A DNA stretch of 64,000 nt from Chryseobacterium phosphatilyticum (GTDB taxonomy: Bacteria > Bacteroidota > Bacteroidia > Flavobacteriales > Weeksellaceae): assembly GCF_002899825.2 (NCBI RefSeq), contig NZ_PPED02000004.1, forward strand, positions 248,001-312,000. Reading direction: 5' to 3'. Positions 17,010 through 25,906 of the stretch are shown piece after piece. Each line of letters opens with the position of its first letter. Position 1 is the first letter of the stretch. The translations under genes were made by a program, and so were the position numbers. Under the pieces are notes generated by a model. That model was not told the origin of the DNA, made no database searches, and saw only the letters and a program-made list of their open reading frames with translations.

Positions 17010-19682
17010 ATGAAATTAATCAACAAATCAATACTAACTGCGGTAATTACATTATCCACAGCTAGTGTTTATTACGCTCAACAAACTCAGGACACCGTAC
17101 AAGGTAAGTCTAAAGATATTGAAGAGGTAATCCTAAAAGGTGTAACGGATATCGCTAAAGATAGAAAGACACCAGTAGCAGTTTCTACTATTAAAGCTGC
17201 ACAAATTCTTGAAAGACAAGGAAATCAGGAACTTGTTGAAATTTTAAACACAACACCTTCTGTATATGCAACTAAAGGTGGTGGTGGTTTCGGAGACTCA
17301 CAAATTGTAATCAGAGGATTCGAATCAAGAAACATTGCCGTAATGGTAAATGGTATGCCTGTAAACGACATGGAAGGAGGTACCGTATACATGTCAAACT
17401 GGACAGGTTTATCAGATGTAACAAGTACTATGCAGGTACAAAGAGGACTTGGTTCTTCTAAATTAGCCATTGCTTCTGTAGGAGGTACGATGAACTTCCT
17501 TACAAGATCTGCAGACATGAAAAGAGGGGGTATCGTTAGATTAGGAGTTGGTAACAATGACTTTTTAAAAACATCTTTTGCCTACAATACCGGTAAATCA
17601 GACAAAGGTTGGTCTACTTCATTCCTAATGAGCAGACAAGCAGGAGGTACCTATATCCAAAATACAGATTATGAATCTTATGCTTACTATTTTGCTTTAG
17701 GTTGGGAGCCAAACAAAAAACACAATTTCCAGTTCACCATTACAGGATCTCCTCAATGGCACGACCAAAGAACGTATTCTCCTTTCATTAAAGATTATAT
17801 AACTTATAACCCGGATAAAGACAATACTCCTGACAGAACTTATAACTCTGACTGGGGATATTACACCAATGCAGAAGGAAGATCAGTTTCTATTGCCAAC
17901 AGAGCAAACTATTACTCAAAACCAGTAATAATGTTAAACTGGGACTGGACGATGAATGAAAAGTCTAAACTAAGTACAGTTCTATATATGTCTAATGGTA
18001 GAGGTGGTGGAACAGGAGACCTTGGTAGCTTCTGGAATGGGAAATTCAACAGTAACGGAACTCCTACAACAAACAACATCAACTCGTACAGAAGAACAGA
18101 TGGAACTTACGACTATGATAAAATTTTCGCATTAAACAACGGTTTAATGGCTGGTACTCCGTACTCAGTGACTAACCCTGCTAATGGAAAACAATATCAG
18201 GTAAGAGATGGTCTTATCAGAAGAGCGAGTATTAACTCTCACAACTGGTATGGTATCTTAGCGAACTTTCAGCACAAACTTAATGATAACTGGAATTTCT
18301 CAATCGGTACAGATGACAGATATTACTATGGTTACCACTATCAGGTAGTTTCAGATCTATACGGAGCAAAAGGGTATCAGGAAATTCTTAATAATAATGT
18401 AGCCCCTTATAATGTTACAAGAACATACGACTATAAACAACTTGCATGGAACCCGTTCGGAGGGAAAACAGCTCCTCTAAATGAACAGATCGGATACAGC
18501 AATGATGGTGAAGTTATATGGTACAGTGCATTTGGTCAGGTTGAATATACTAAAGATAAATTATCTGCATTCATTCAGGGATCAGTTTCCAACCAGGGAT
18601 ACCAAAGAATCGACAACTTCGTTAAAGATGGAGTAACAAAGCAACAAGGACAAGTTGTGAATACAAAAACAGGATTCAAAAATCTTTTTGGATATAATGT
18701 TAAAGGGGGAGCCAACTACAACATTGACGATCACCACAATGTATTCGCAAATATTGGTTATTACAGCAAACAGCCGTTTATGAACTCTGTTTATCCAAGT
18801 AACTTCCAGGTTGTAAATCCTAATTTAACCAATGAGAAAATTTTCTCAGCTGAAGTAGGATATGGTTTCAGATCTCCAAAATTCAGTGCAAATGTTAACT
18901 TATACAGAACTGAATGGAGAGACAGATGGTTGAGAAGAACAAACCAGACCTTTACATTAGCTGACAACACGACCACTACAGGTTATGCGGAAATCAGTGG
19001 TATTACTGAAATCCACCAGGGAGTTGAATTTGACGCGGTTTACAAACCAACAAACTTCTTAGAATTCCAGGGAATGTTCTCTTGGGGTGACTATTTCTAC
19101 CAGGGGAATGCAACAGGTTCTGCATTTGATGACAACAACAACCCTCTTACATTAGCAGGAACATCTACTTCATCAGCAGCAACACTTTACCTTGATAAAG
19201 TAAAAGTAGGAGGAACAAGTAATAACAGTATTCCTCAAATGACAGCTTCATTAGGAGCTACCATTAAGCCGGTAAAAGATTTAAGCATTTTCGGAACATG
19301 GAGATATGTAGGAAAAGTTTATTCTTCTATTGATATTGCTACATTCTCTAATCAGGCAGCACAGGACAAAGGAGTATTACAATTACCTGATTTCAACCTG
19401 TTTGACTTAGGTATTTCTTACAAAATCAAGTTAAAAGATGCTTCTCAGTATTTCACAATCGGAGCAAACGTTTACAACTTGTTTGATACATTCTACATTT
19501 CTGATGCATCAACGAATGTAATGGCAAATGATGCTCCTTCAAAATTAGCGGATGGTTCAAACAATACAGCTAAGAAAACTTACGAAGAATTAGGGTATAT
19601 GTACAAAGGAGTTGCAACAGACAACCGTGTTTTATTCGGTTTCGGAAGAACTTGGGCAGCAACATTATCATTCAACTTCTAA
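17010..19682 (+). CDS. TonB-dependent outer membrane receptor
   Basis: 890 residues with a signal peptide (ending VYYAQ). No carboxypeptidase-like extension is present. The plug domain (about 40-165) has the TonB box-like region DIEEVILKG, TTPSVYATKGGGGFGDSQI and VQRGLGSSKLAIASVGGTMNF. The remaining beta-barrel ends in the C-terminal Phe typical of outer membrane proteins (AATLSFNF). It would import a substrate too large for porins, driven by TonB-ExbBD; nothing nearby names the substrate. The gene stands alone between its own promoter and a strong terminator, with no SusD partner, so polysaccharide uptake of the SusCD kind is unlikely. Confidence 0.92.
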   Translation: MKLINKSILTAVITLSTASVYYAQQTQDTVQGKSKDIEEVILKGVTDIAKDRKTPVAVSTIKAAQILERQGNQELVEILNTTPSVYATKGGGGFGDSQIVIRGFESRNIAVMVNGMPVNDMEGGTVYMSNWTGLSDVTSTMQVQRGLGSSKLAIASVGGTMNFLTRSADMKRGGIVRLGVGNNDFLKTSFAYNTGKSDKGWSTSFLMSRQAGGTYIQNTDYESYAYYFALGWEPNKKHNFQFTITGSPQWHDQRTYSPFIKDYITYNPDKDNTPDRTYNSDWGYYTNAEGRSVSIANRANYYSKPVIMLNWDWTMNEKSKLSTVLYMSNGRGGGTGDLGSFWNGKFNSNGTPTTNNINSYRRTDGTYDYDKIFALNNGLMAGTPYSVTNPANGKQYQVRDGLIRRASINSHNWYGILANFQHKLNDNWNFSIGTDDRYYYGYHYQVVSDLYGAKGYQEILNNNVAPYNVTRTYDYKQLAWNPFGGKTAPLNEQIGYSNDGEVIWYSAFGQVEYTKDKLSAFIQGSVSNQGYQRIDNFVKDGVTKQQGQVVNTKTGFKNLFGYNVKGGANYNIDDHHNVFANIGYYSKQPFMNSVYPSNFQVVNPNLTNEKIFSAEVGYGFRSPKFSANVNLYRTEWRDRWLRRTNQTFTLADNTTTTGYAEISGITEIHQGVEFDAVYKPTNFLEFQGMFSWGDYFYQGNATGSAFDDNNNPLTLAGTSTSSAATLYLDKVKVGGTSNNSIPQMTASLGATIKPVKDLSIFGTWRYVGKVYSSIDIATFSNQAAQDKGVLQLPDFNLFDLGISYKIKLKDASQYFTIGANVYNLFDTFYISDASTNVMANDAPSKLADGSNNTAKKTYEELGYMYKGVATDNRVLFGFGRTWAATLSFNF

Positions 19683-19713
19683 TAATATCACAACATTAGA
19701 TTTTATAAATATC

Positions 19714-19739
19714 AATCCCGGCTTTGAGCCGGGATTTTT
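19714..19739 (+). terminator. Strong Rho-independent terminator
   Basis: Arms aatcccggct and agccgggatt with a 3-nt loop and T5 follow the receptor stop. Confidence 0.9.
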
Positions 19740-19741
19740 GT

Positions 19742-19749
19742 TATCTTTG
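19742..19749 (+). promoter_or_regulatory. -7 box (TATCTTTG) for the small membrane protein
   Basis: An exact TAnnTTTG match that begins 3 nt after the preceding terminator and ends 19 nt before the ATG at 19769. Confidence 0.5.
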
Positions 19750-19768
19750 TGTACAAAAAAAATAGATT

Positions 19769-20206
19769 ATGGATTTTTACAAGATTTTGCTTAATGCCCA
19801 CAAAGGATTCGGGTATCTTGAACTGCTGCTAGTAGCATTATTTATCATTGCACTTTTGGCTACCATGTTCGGATTCAGTGGAAAAGTGAACAAGTTTTTA
19901 AAGAAAACGACTTTATTCACAATGATCTTTTTTCACGTTCAGTTTTTGCTGGGAATAATCATGTTATTGGTATCGCCAGGTGTTAAGGCTGCTATGTCAG
20001 CAGGAACACTAATGAGCGATTCTTATTCAAGATTCCAATATGTTGAGCATCCATTTTCTATGCTTATTGCTGCTGTTTTGATGACGATTGTCAACAAAAA
20101 AGTAAAATCTAATGATACCATCTCTTTAGGAGTAGTGATTATGGGATTAATTGCAGTAGGTTTATTTGCATTCGCGTTCCCTTGGACAAGAGTCTTCGGG
20201 GCATAA
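19769..20206 (+). CDS. Small four-helix membrane protein, cytochrome b-like
   Basis: 145 residues with four predicted membrane helices. Three histidines lie in or next to helices: His11 in NAHKGFGYLELL, one in FFHVQFLLGI, and one in VEHPFSMLI. Small flavobacterial proteins with this same pattern (HTQLLVG-like and EH motifs) are often labelled cytochrome B, which suggests heme ligation by the helices, but that label is weak. It lies between a TonB receptor and asd with no obvious partner. A quinone or heme redox role is only an inference. Confidence 0.6.
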   Translation: MDFYKILLNAHKGFGYLELLLVALFIIALLATMFGFSGKVNKFLKKTTLFTMIFFHVQFLLGIIMLLVSPGVKAAMSAGTLMSDSYSRFQYVEHPFSMLIAAVLMTIVNKKVKSNDTISLGVVIMGLIAVGLFAFAFPWTRVFGA

Positions 20207-20278
20207 AATAGACAAAGAAATTATACAAAATGCGTTATAATTTATAAATAGTTTAATCTTAAATTTTTAATTAAATCA

Positions 20279-21268
20279 ATGAAAGTAGCTGTAGTAGGTT
20301 CAACAGGAATGGTTGGACAAGTTATGCTTAAAGTTTTGGAGGAGAGAAACTTCCCTGTAACAGAATTAATTCCGGTAGCATCCGAAAAATCTGTAGGTAA
20401 AAAGGTGAAGTATAAACAGAAGGAATTTACGATTGTAAGCATGAAGGACGCTATAGCTGCCAAACCGGATATTGCTATCTTCTCTGCCGGAGGATCTACT
20501 TCTCTTGAATTTGCTCCTTTATTTGCAGAAGCCGGAGTAACGGTTATCGATAATTCTTCTGCATGGAGAATGGATCCTGATAAAAAATTAGTGGTTCCTG
20601 AGATCAATGCTGATGTTTTAACGAAAGAAGATAAAATCATTGCAAATCCGAATTGTTCTACCATTCAGTTGGTTATGGTTTTAGGACCATTGAACAAAAA
20701 ATATGATTTAAAAAGAGTAATCGTTTCCACTTATCAGTCTGTAACTGGGACAGGTAAAGCTGCTGTGGATCAACTGAACGGAGAAATCAGTGGAAATGAT
20801 ACTGCAAAAGTATATCCGTATCAGATCTTCAAAAATGCATTACCTCATTGTGATGTATTTGCTGATGATGATTACACCAAGGAGGAAATTAAACTGATGA
20901 AAGAACCTAAGAAAATTTTGGGAGACGACACATTCAATTTAACGGCAACAGCAGTAAGAGTTCCTGTTCAGGGAGGTCACTCAGAAAGTGTAAACATCGA
21001 ATTTGAAAATGAATTTGAATTGGATGAAGTAAGAAAAATCTTATCTGAAACTCCTGGAGTGGTAGTAATGGATGATGTGAAAAACAATCACTATCCAATG
21101 CCTTTATACTCGGAAGGAAAGGACGAAGTTTTCGTAGGAAGAATAAGAAGAGATCTGTCACAGCCCAAGACGCTTAACCTCTGGATCGTAGCAGACAATC
21201 TGAGAAAAGGGGCAGCAACGAACGCTGTACAAATTGCTGAATACCTTGTAGCAAACAACTTAGTATAA
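20279..21268 (+). CDS. asd: Aspartate-semialdehyde dehydrogenase
   Basis: A 329-residue cytosolic enzyme that reduces aspartyl phosphate to aspartate semialdehyde, the branch point to lysine, diaminopimelate, threonine and methionine. It has the NADP-binding GSTGMVG (7-13), FSAGGSTS, the catalytic Cys126 in NPNCST, and the active-site His in VPVQGGHSES. It is monocistronic: a terminator follows directly. A DapB-like reductase from the same pathway lies at 38809 in this window but is not linked to it. Confidence 0.97.
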   Translation: MKVAVVGSTGMVGQVMLKVLEERNFPVTELIPVASEKSVGKKVKYKQKEFTIVSMKDAIAAKPDIAIFSAGGSTSLEFAPLFAEAGVTVIDNSSAWRMDPDKKLVVPEINADVLTKEDKIIANPNCSTIQLVMVLGPLNKKYDLKRVIVSTYQSVTGTGKAAVDQLNGEISGNDTAKVYPYQIFKNALPHCDVFADDDYTKEEIKLMKEPKKILGDDTFNLTATAVRVPVQGGHSESVNIEFENEFELDEVRKILSETPGVVVMDDVKNNHYPMPLYSEGKDEVFVGRIRRDLSQPKTLNLWIVADNLRKGAATNAVQIAEYLVANNLV

Positions 21269-21280
21269 ACTAACAAAATA

Positions 21281-21310
21281 AAAAGAGTCTCAAAATTGAG
21301 ATTCTTTTTT
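21281..21310 (+). terminator. Rho-independent terminator after asd
   Basis: Arms aaaagagtctcaa and ttgagattctttt (one G-T pair) with a 2-nt loop lead into T8. Confidence 0.85.
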
Positions 21311-21324
21311 TTATCAAACTGAAT

Positions 21325-22326
21325 ATGAAAAATACCTCGAAGAATACCCATAAAGATAAAATAGGATTCCAGAAGCTTATTGCAGTATTTGGGGTGATCC
21401 TTTTTATAGGAAAAATCATTGCCTGGAAATTGACCAATTCAGACGCTGTATTCTCTGATGCTATGGAAAGTATTGTGAATGTGATCAGCGCATTCATGGG
21501 GCTTTATTCTCTACATCTCGCGGCTAAACCTAAAGATGAAGACCATCCCTATGGCCATGGAAAAGTAGAATTTGTCACTTCCGGAATCGAAGGGGCGTTG
21601 ATTGCCATTGCAGGATTGATGATTATTTATGAAGGGATCCATAGTCTCATTGTTGGAAAAACACTAAGCAAAATTGATCTTGGGATATGGATTATTACAG
21701 CCACCGCCGTTATCAATTATCTGTTGGGATATATTTCTATTAAAAAAGGAGAAAGAGAAAACTCCCTGGTCCTTATTTCTTCAGGAAAGCACCTTCAGTC
21801 GGATACCATTACAACTCTGGGTGTAGTAGGTAGTTTGGTCATTGTATATTTTACAAAAATCTACTGGCTTGATTCTGCGGTAGCATTAATATTCGGGCTT
21901 TACATAATATTTGTCGGGTATAAAATCGTTCGAAAATCCTTAAGTGGGATTATGGATGAGCAAGATCCTGAAATATTACACCAGGTTATTAAAATCCTTG
22001 AAGAAAACAGACAAACAGAATGGATTGATGTACATAATATGAAAATCCAGCAATTCGGATCTTCACTCCATATTGATGCCCACATTACCCTTCCCTGGTA
22101 TTATGATCTTCGTGATGCCCATAACGAAATGGAGAAAGTTATTATCCTTCTTGCCAAAAACATTAAACGGACCATTGAATTTAATTTCCACATGGATGAC
22201 TGCAAACCGGTATCATGCACTGTTTGCCAGATTAAAGAATGCCCTGTTCGTCAAAAAGATTTTATCAAACGGGTAGAATGGACTGCAGAGAATATCACAA
22301 GTGTTGATAAACATTGTGCAGAATAA
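21325..22326 (+). CDS. Cation diffusion facilitator efflux protein with Cys-rich tail
   Basis: 333 residues. Six helices carry the CDF signatures: SDAVFSDAMESIVN in helix 2, DHPYGHGK between helices 2 and 3, and SGKHLQSDTITTLGV in helix 5, where Asp and His residues bind the transported metal. The family exports Zn, Fe, Co, Mn or Cd in exchange for protons. After the usual cytoplasmic domain there is an added cysteine cluster of the form DDC-x4-C-xx-C-x4-C (about residues 291-304). A metal-sensing role for that tail is inferred. The gene runs convergent with the XrtF pair; I see no clear terminator between them. Confidence 0.93.
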   Translation: MKNTSKNTHKDKIGFQKLIAVFGVILFIGKIIAWKLTNSDAVFSDAMESIVNVISAFMGLYSLHLAAKPKDEDHPYGHGKVEFVTSGIEGALIAIAGLMIIYEGIHSLIVGKTLSKIDLGIWIITATAVINYLLGYISIKKGERENSLVLISSGKHLQSDTITTLGVVGSLVIVYFTKIYWLDSAVALIFGLYIIFVGYKIVRKSLSGIMDEQDPEILHQVIKILEENRQTEWIDVHNMKIQQFGSSLHIDAHITLPWYYDLRDAHNEMEKVIILLAKNIKRTIEFNFHMDDCKPVSCTVCQIKECPVRQKDFIKRVEWTAENITSVDKHCAE

Positions 22327-22379
22327 CTGAATTAATAAATCAGGTTGCGAAAGTAAATAACATGTATCTATTCTGTTTT

Positions 22380-22826
22380 TCAGCTTTCTTTCTCCTCTTT
22401 CACCATCATCTGCTTTCTATAATAAAACATCGGAACAATCAAAAGAATAATCAAGGGTTGAATCACAAATCTTCTCATATAAAAAGAAAAGAGATAACCT
22501 ATTTCAAATTGGTCATAGATACAATAGAGATAAATAGGAAAGGCAATCGCAAATATGATAACCATCATGACAGATCCTTGTAAAGTCCATTGTTTACTTT
22601 TAAATAAACCATAGATAATCAGGCAGGAAAACAGCAAGTTCAGAATAAATCTGAAAAGATGTCCCATAATCAACGTCCCCCATTCGAAAGTTGGGAATTC
22701 AATATTTTTATTAGCCTCATGAAAATAGTCCAGAAAAGGATCATAGAAGAGCTGCCCTTCAAGAATTCTTATGCTCACAAGCCCACAAACTCCTGCGATG
22801 ACTAACAACCAATTAAGAATTTTCAT
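22380..22826 (-). CDS. Exosortase F-associated membrane protein
   Basis: 148 residues with four predicted membrane helices (first at about 4-20, others near 50-70, 80-98 and 118-136). It overlaps the end of the XrtF gene by 14 nt on the same strand, which shows translational coupling. Its position, size and topology match the small membrane protein that accompanies XrtF across Bacteroidota. No catalytic residues are evident. It is probably a subunit or assembly partner of the sortase; that is inferred from constant gene pairing rather than experiments I know of. Confidence 0.82.
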   Translation of the reverse strand: MKILNWLLVIAGVCGLVSIRILEGQLFYDPFLDYFHEANKNIEFPTFEWGTLIMGHLFRFILNLLFSCLIIYGLFKSKQWTLQGSVMMVIIFAIAFPIYLYCIYDQFEIGYLFSFYMRRFVIQPLIILLIVPMFYYRKQMMVKEEKES

Positions 22827-23343
22827 GTTTTAAAGCGAAGAATTTAATCCAGATTAACCAAAGCACAACTACAGTTCCATAGATAATAGCAGGAAATATA
22901 AAATCATGGAACATTTTCCCATATTCCTTATAATCCGCCATTACAATATTCAACCCTGCAATCCTTAAAAGATTCATAATATAAAGTAAAATCAACCCTA
23001 TTCCTACAAATAAGAATGTTTTCCCTCCTTTATAAAAAGCAAAAACAAAAGAAACAAATAAGATCATCACAGAAATAGCATTACAGCCTTCCACCATTCT
23101 TGTTACATAATGATTCTTTACATAGAACCATAGCTGTTCATTCTTTACATCATCATACAATTCAGTGGGATATCCTACTCCGTTCTGTAAAAAGGTTACC
23201 TGATTGGCAATGAGCCTTGAAAAAGGATCCAGTCCGCCCTCTTTACTACTGTTCAGATAAAACTGGTAAGCAAAAAGCAACACCAGATAGATGGTGATGA
23301 AACGCAGTAAAATTCCTAAAACCGGCTTAAAGTCCTTTAACAT
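22813..23343 (-). CDS. xrtF: Exosortase family transpeptidase-like protein XrtF
   Basis: 176 residues from the ATG at 23343; an ATG 57 nt further upstream would place its start inside the promoter. The protein has about four or five membrane helices and the three exosortase active-site residues: Cys87 in MVEGCNAISV, Arg127 in NLLRIAGLN and His146 in MFHDFIFP. Exosortases are integral membrane proteases or transpeptidases that cut C-terminal anchors such as PEP-CTERM. XrtF is the Bacteroidota variant, with an adjacent partner membrane protein; its own sorting signal is not established as far as I know. No PEP-CTERM-like tail is visible on any protein in this window. Confidence 0.9.
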   Translation of the reverse strand: MLKDFKPVLGILLRFITIYLVLLFAYQFYLNSSKEGGLDPFSRLIANQVTFLQNGVGYPTELYDDVKNEQLWFYVKNHYVTRMVEGCNAISVMILFVSFVFAFYKGGKTFLFVGIGLILLYIMNLLRIAGLNIVMADYKEYGKMFHDFIFPAIIYGTVVVLWLIWIKFFALKHENS

Positions 23344-23347
23344 GTTA

Positions 23348-23376
23348 CAAATATAAAAATTAGACTGCAAACACAA
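23348..23376 (-). promoter_or_regulatory. XrtF promoter, TTG-18 nt-TATATTTG
   Basis: On the minus strand a TTG (bases 23376-23374) is spaced 18 nt from TATATTTG (23355-23348), and the ATG at 23343 follows after 4 nt. It fits the Bacteroidota consensus and predicts a leaderless mRNA. Confidence 0.65.
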
Positions 23377-23567
23377 CTGATTTTGAATGAAGAAAGCCAA
23401 ATTTTATATCACAAACCCGGGAAAGCTGAATTTTATAAAACGGGAACATGTCAACATTTTTCCGTTAAATACTTACAAACAATTGTTATTTCGAAAATTC
23501 ATAACCTCCCTATCCGACCTGCATTTTAACATCTGGAAACATTGTCTCCTAACTCATGTTAAATTAC

Positions 23568-23575
23568 TATATTTG
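23568..23575 (+). promoter_or_regulatory. -7 box (TATATTTG) for the amgK operon
   Basis: An exact TAnnTTTG match ending 9 nt before the ATG at 23585. A TTG at 23542 is 23 nt upstream, slightly wider than ideal. This box supports the internal start rather than the ATG at 23387. Confidence 0.55.
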
Positions 23576-23584
23576 TTTCCATAT

Positions 23585-24604
23585 ATGACTTCTGAAAACA
23601 CAAAACGATTTTTTGAAAACCATCTGGGAAAAAAATCTTCCGAATTCGTGACATTGGCTCAAAGCGGCTCAGCGAGAGTGAATTTTCTGGCGACTGCCGG
23701 TACAGAAAAATACATTATCACCTACAATGAAAATATCCCGGAGAATGAAAGTTTCCTTTATTATTCTGCCCTTTTTTCTGAATTAAAACTTAATACTCCA
23801 ACCATTTTGGCTGTCTCTCTTGACCGGACAACTTATGTACAGGAGTTTTTAGGGGCTCATACTCTTTCGGAAATAATTACGAAGGAGCATCTTTCACCTC
23901 ATGTAAAGTCTCTGGTGCGACAAACCCTGGAAAAGCTTTTTCAAATGCAGATTAAAACTCAGGGGAAAATAGACTTCTCCAGAACGTTTGAATATGAAAG
24001 CTACGACGAGCTTCCTGTAATACATGATCTTTACTATTTTAAAAATTTTGTAGCCGATGTTCTGGAGTTAGAATATAATAAATCAAAACTCCTCAAAGAA
24101 TTTAAACACATTGCAGCTCTTATTGAAAGCCTTGAGCCCAAAGGAATCATGATCCGTGATTTTCAGGCAAGAAATATTATGGTGAATGAAAATAATGAAG
24201 TCTCATTTATAGATTATCAGTCTGCAATGAAAGGTCCGTTGATGTATGACGTGATCTCCTTTCTTTTTCAGGCTAAAGCCGATTTTCCTGAAGATTTTAA
24301 AAATGAAATGCTTGATTTCTATATTCAGCAGTTTGAAAATCAGGAAACTCAACTTCAACTATATCATTCGGTAAAGCCAATTCAAATGATGAGATTTCTA
24401 CAGGTGTTGGGAGCTTATGGATTCAGGGGGTTAATTCAGAGAAAACAACATTTCATCGCCAGTCTGGAAAAAGGAATTCAGAATATCACCCAGTTTGCAG
24501 CTTCATGGGATCAAATGAAAAATTATCCTGAGCTTGATAAGCTGATCGGGCAACTGACCCTGGAACAAACAAAGTTAAAGATTGATACCCTATTAAATAA
24601 ATAA
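23585..24604 (+). CDS. amgK: AmgK-like sugar kinase (aminoglycoside phosphotransferase fold)
   Basis: 339 residues from the ATG at 23585. The frame is open from 23387, but the promoter box lies inside that extension and the extra residues are not conserved-looking. The kinase core has the catalytic loop MIRDFQARNIMV and the metal-binding FIDYQSAMKGPLMYD, as in AmgK, which phosphorylates N-acetylmuramate and N-acetylglucosamine at C1. With MurU downstream this forms the short peptidoglycan recycling route to UDP-MurNAc known from Pseudomonas. The assignment rests on both motifs and neighbours; substrate choice cannot be read directly. Confidence 0.85.
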   Translation: MTSENTKRFFENHLGKKSSEFVTLAQSGSARVNFLATAGTEKYIITYNENIPENESFLYYSALFSELKLNTPTILAVSLDRTTYVQEFLGAHTLSEIITKEHLSPHVKSLVRQTLEKLFQMQIKTQGKIDFSRTFEYESYDELPVIHDLYYFKNFVADVLELEYNKSKLLKEFKHIAALIESLEPKGIMIRDFQARNIMVNENNEVSFIDYQSAMKGPLMYDVISFLFQAKADFPEDFKNEMLDFYIQQFENQETQLQLYHSVKPIQMMRFLQVLGAYGFRGLIQRKQHFIASLEKGIQNITQFAASWDQMKNYPELDKLIGQLTLEQTKLKIDTLLNK

Positions 24605-24701
24605 CCTTCGATTCCCCTCAGGATGACCATGATAAAATCTTAACTTACCTTAAAAACTTAAAGAACCTAAATGGTTTGAAATAAAAAATAAAAAGAAGAA
24701 A

Positions 24702-25118
24702 ATGCTACACATCGACATCCACAGTTTTTCGTACAAAAAAGGAGGAATTCCCAAAGATCAGTCCGGAAACGGGGGCGGATTTGCCTTTGACTGCAGAGGA
24801 ATTTTGAATCCTGGAAGAATTGAAGAATATAAAAGCCAAACCGGCAACGATATCGGAGTTCAGGAATATCTTGAAACCCAAACAGAGATGCCCAGATTTT
24901 TAGAGCTCGTAAAATCAATTATTTCTATCAACATTGAGGATTATCTTGCAAGGGGATTTGAAAATCTGCAGGTGAATTTCGGATGTACCGGTGGACAGCA
25001 CAGATCGGTATACTCCGCAATAAAAATTGCAGAATTCATCAAAGAAAAATATCCTGAAGGAACTGAAGTAACCCTCCATCACGATGAACAACCACAACTG
25101 AATATCAGTAATCAGTAA
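24702..25118 (+). CDS. Stand-alone RapZ C-terminal domain protein
   Basis: 138 residues that match only the C-terminal half of RapZ: IHSFSYKKGGIP at the start, FDCRGILNPG and the signature FGCTGGQHRSVYSA. The N-terminal P-loop ATPase half of RapZ is absent, although the reading frame is intact. In E. coli this C-terminal domain binds glucosamine-6-phosphate and the adaptor's RNA partners. Here it sits between amgK (97 nt) and murU (67 nt), so sensing or binding an amino-sugar phosphate of cell-wall recycling is a reasonable inference. An RNA role is unsupported by anything visible. Confidence 0.85.
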   Translation: MLHIDIHSFSYKKGGIPKDQSGNGGGFAFDCRGILNPGRIEEYKSQTGNDIGVQEYLETQTEMPRFLELVKSIISINIEDYLARGFENLQVNFGCTGGQHRSVYSAIKIAEFIKEKYPEGTEVTLHHDEQPQLNISNQ

Positions 25119-25185
25119 TGGGCAGTAAGTAATTTCATATACTTGTTATAGTACTCATTATTAATCACTCATTACGTATACTACT

Positions 25186-25899
25186 ATGAAGGCTCTTATT
25201 TTCGCAGCAGGAAAAGGCACTAGACTTAAACCTTTTACAGATCATCACCCTAAAGCTTTGGCAAAAGTAAATGGCATTCCTCTTTTAGAAAGGAATATCA
25301 ATTATCTGAAAAGCTTTGGAATCACAGATTTTGTGATCAATATTCATCATTTTGGCGATCAGATTGTTGATTTTTTACATAAAAACAATAATTTTAATTG
25401 TAAGATTGAAATCTCTGATGAAACCAACGAATTGCTTGAAACAGGGGGCGGCTTGATTTTTGCAAGAAGATTTCTTGATCACGGAGAAGATTTTCTGATC
25501 ATGAACGCTGATATTTTAACCAATATAAACATCAATACGTTGATAGAATATCATAAAAAGATAAAAGATTTTGCTACTTTAGCAGTTTCGGACCGTGAAA
25601 GTTCGAGAAAACTTCTTTTCAACGATGATATGGTTTTAAAAGGTTGGCTGAATGTACAGACAGGAGAACAAAGGCTTGCTGAATTTAATAAAGGATTCAA
25701 AGCTCTTGCCTTCAGTGGCGTTCACTGCATCAATCCCGTCATCTTTGAAAAAATAAAAAGAACAGGCAAATTTTCTGTTATGGAAGAATATCTGGATCTT
25801 ATGCAGACCGAGCATATTCATGGTTTTGTACACGACAGTATTTTAATCGATGTCGGAAGACCAGAATCTGTAATAGAAGCCGAAAAATATTTTAAATAA
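25186..25899 (+). CDS. murU: MurU-like nucleotidyltransferase
   Basis: 237 residues of the sugar-phosphate nucleotidyltransferase fold. The N-terminal FAAGKGTRLKPFTDHHPKAL binds nucleotide, ETGGGLIFA binds the sugar, NADILTN gives the metal-binding Asp, and the C-terminal DVGRPES completes the site. Such enzymes couple UTP (or another NTP) to a sugar 1-phosphate. Next to an AmgK-like kinase the best reading is MurU, making UDP-MurNAc from MurNAc 1-phosphate. The main alternative is a mannose- or glucose-1-phosphate enzyme of the same fold; the operon argues against it. Confidence 0.85.
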   Translation: MKALIFAAGKGTRLKPFTDHHPKALAKVNGIPLLERNINYLKSFGITDFVINIHHFGDQIVDFLHKNNNFNCKIEISDETNELLETGGGLIFARRFLDHGEDFLIMNADILTNININTLIEYHKKIKDFATLAVSDRESSRKLLFNDDMVLKGWLNVQTGEQRLAEFNKGFKALAFSGVHCINPVIFEKIKRTGKFSVMEEYLDLMQTEHIHGFVHDSILIDVGRPESVIEAEKYFK

Positions 25900-25906
25900 T
25901 TGTGCA

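Noticed and set aside
17010..19682. SusC/SusD polysaccharide utilisation locus
   Set aside because: No SusD-like lipoprotein or glycan-degrading enzyme is next to either TonB receptor, and the first receptor lacks the SusC-type N-terminal extension.
22314..22583. A plus-strand open frame of 89 residues
   Set aside because: It is antisense to the exosortase-associated membrane protein, which is supported by its overlap with xrtF.
23387..23584. A 66-residue N-terminal extension of the AmgK-like kinase
   Set aside because: It overlaps the xrtF promoter region and contains the kinase's own -7 box; the family core starts near the ATG at 23585.
25119..25185. Short repeated taat/cagtaat and attactcattac-like words between the RapZ-domain gene and murU, resembling a small repeat array
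   Set aside because: The units are short and irregular with no regular spacer, so this is not CRISPR; it looks like a simple AT-rich spacer.
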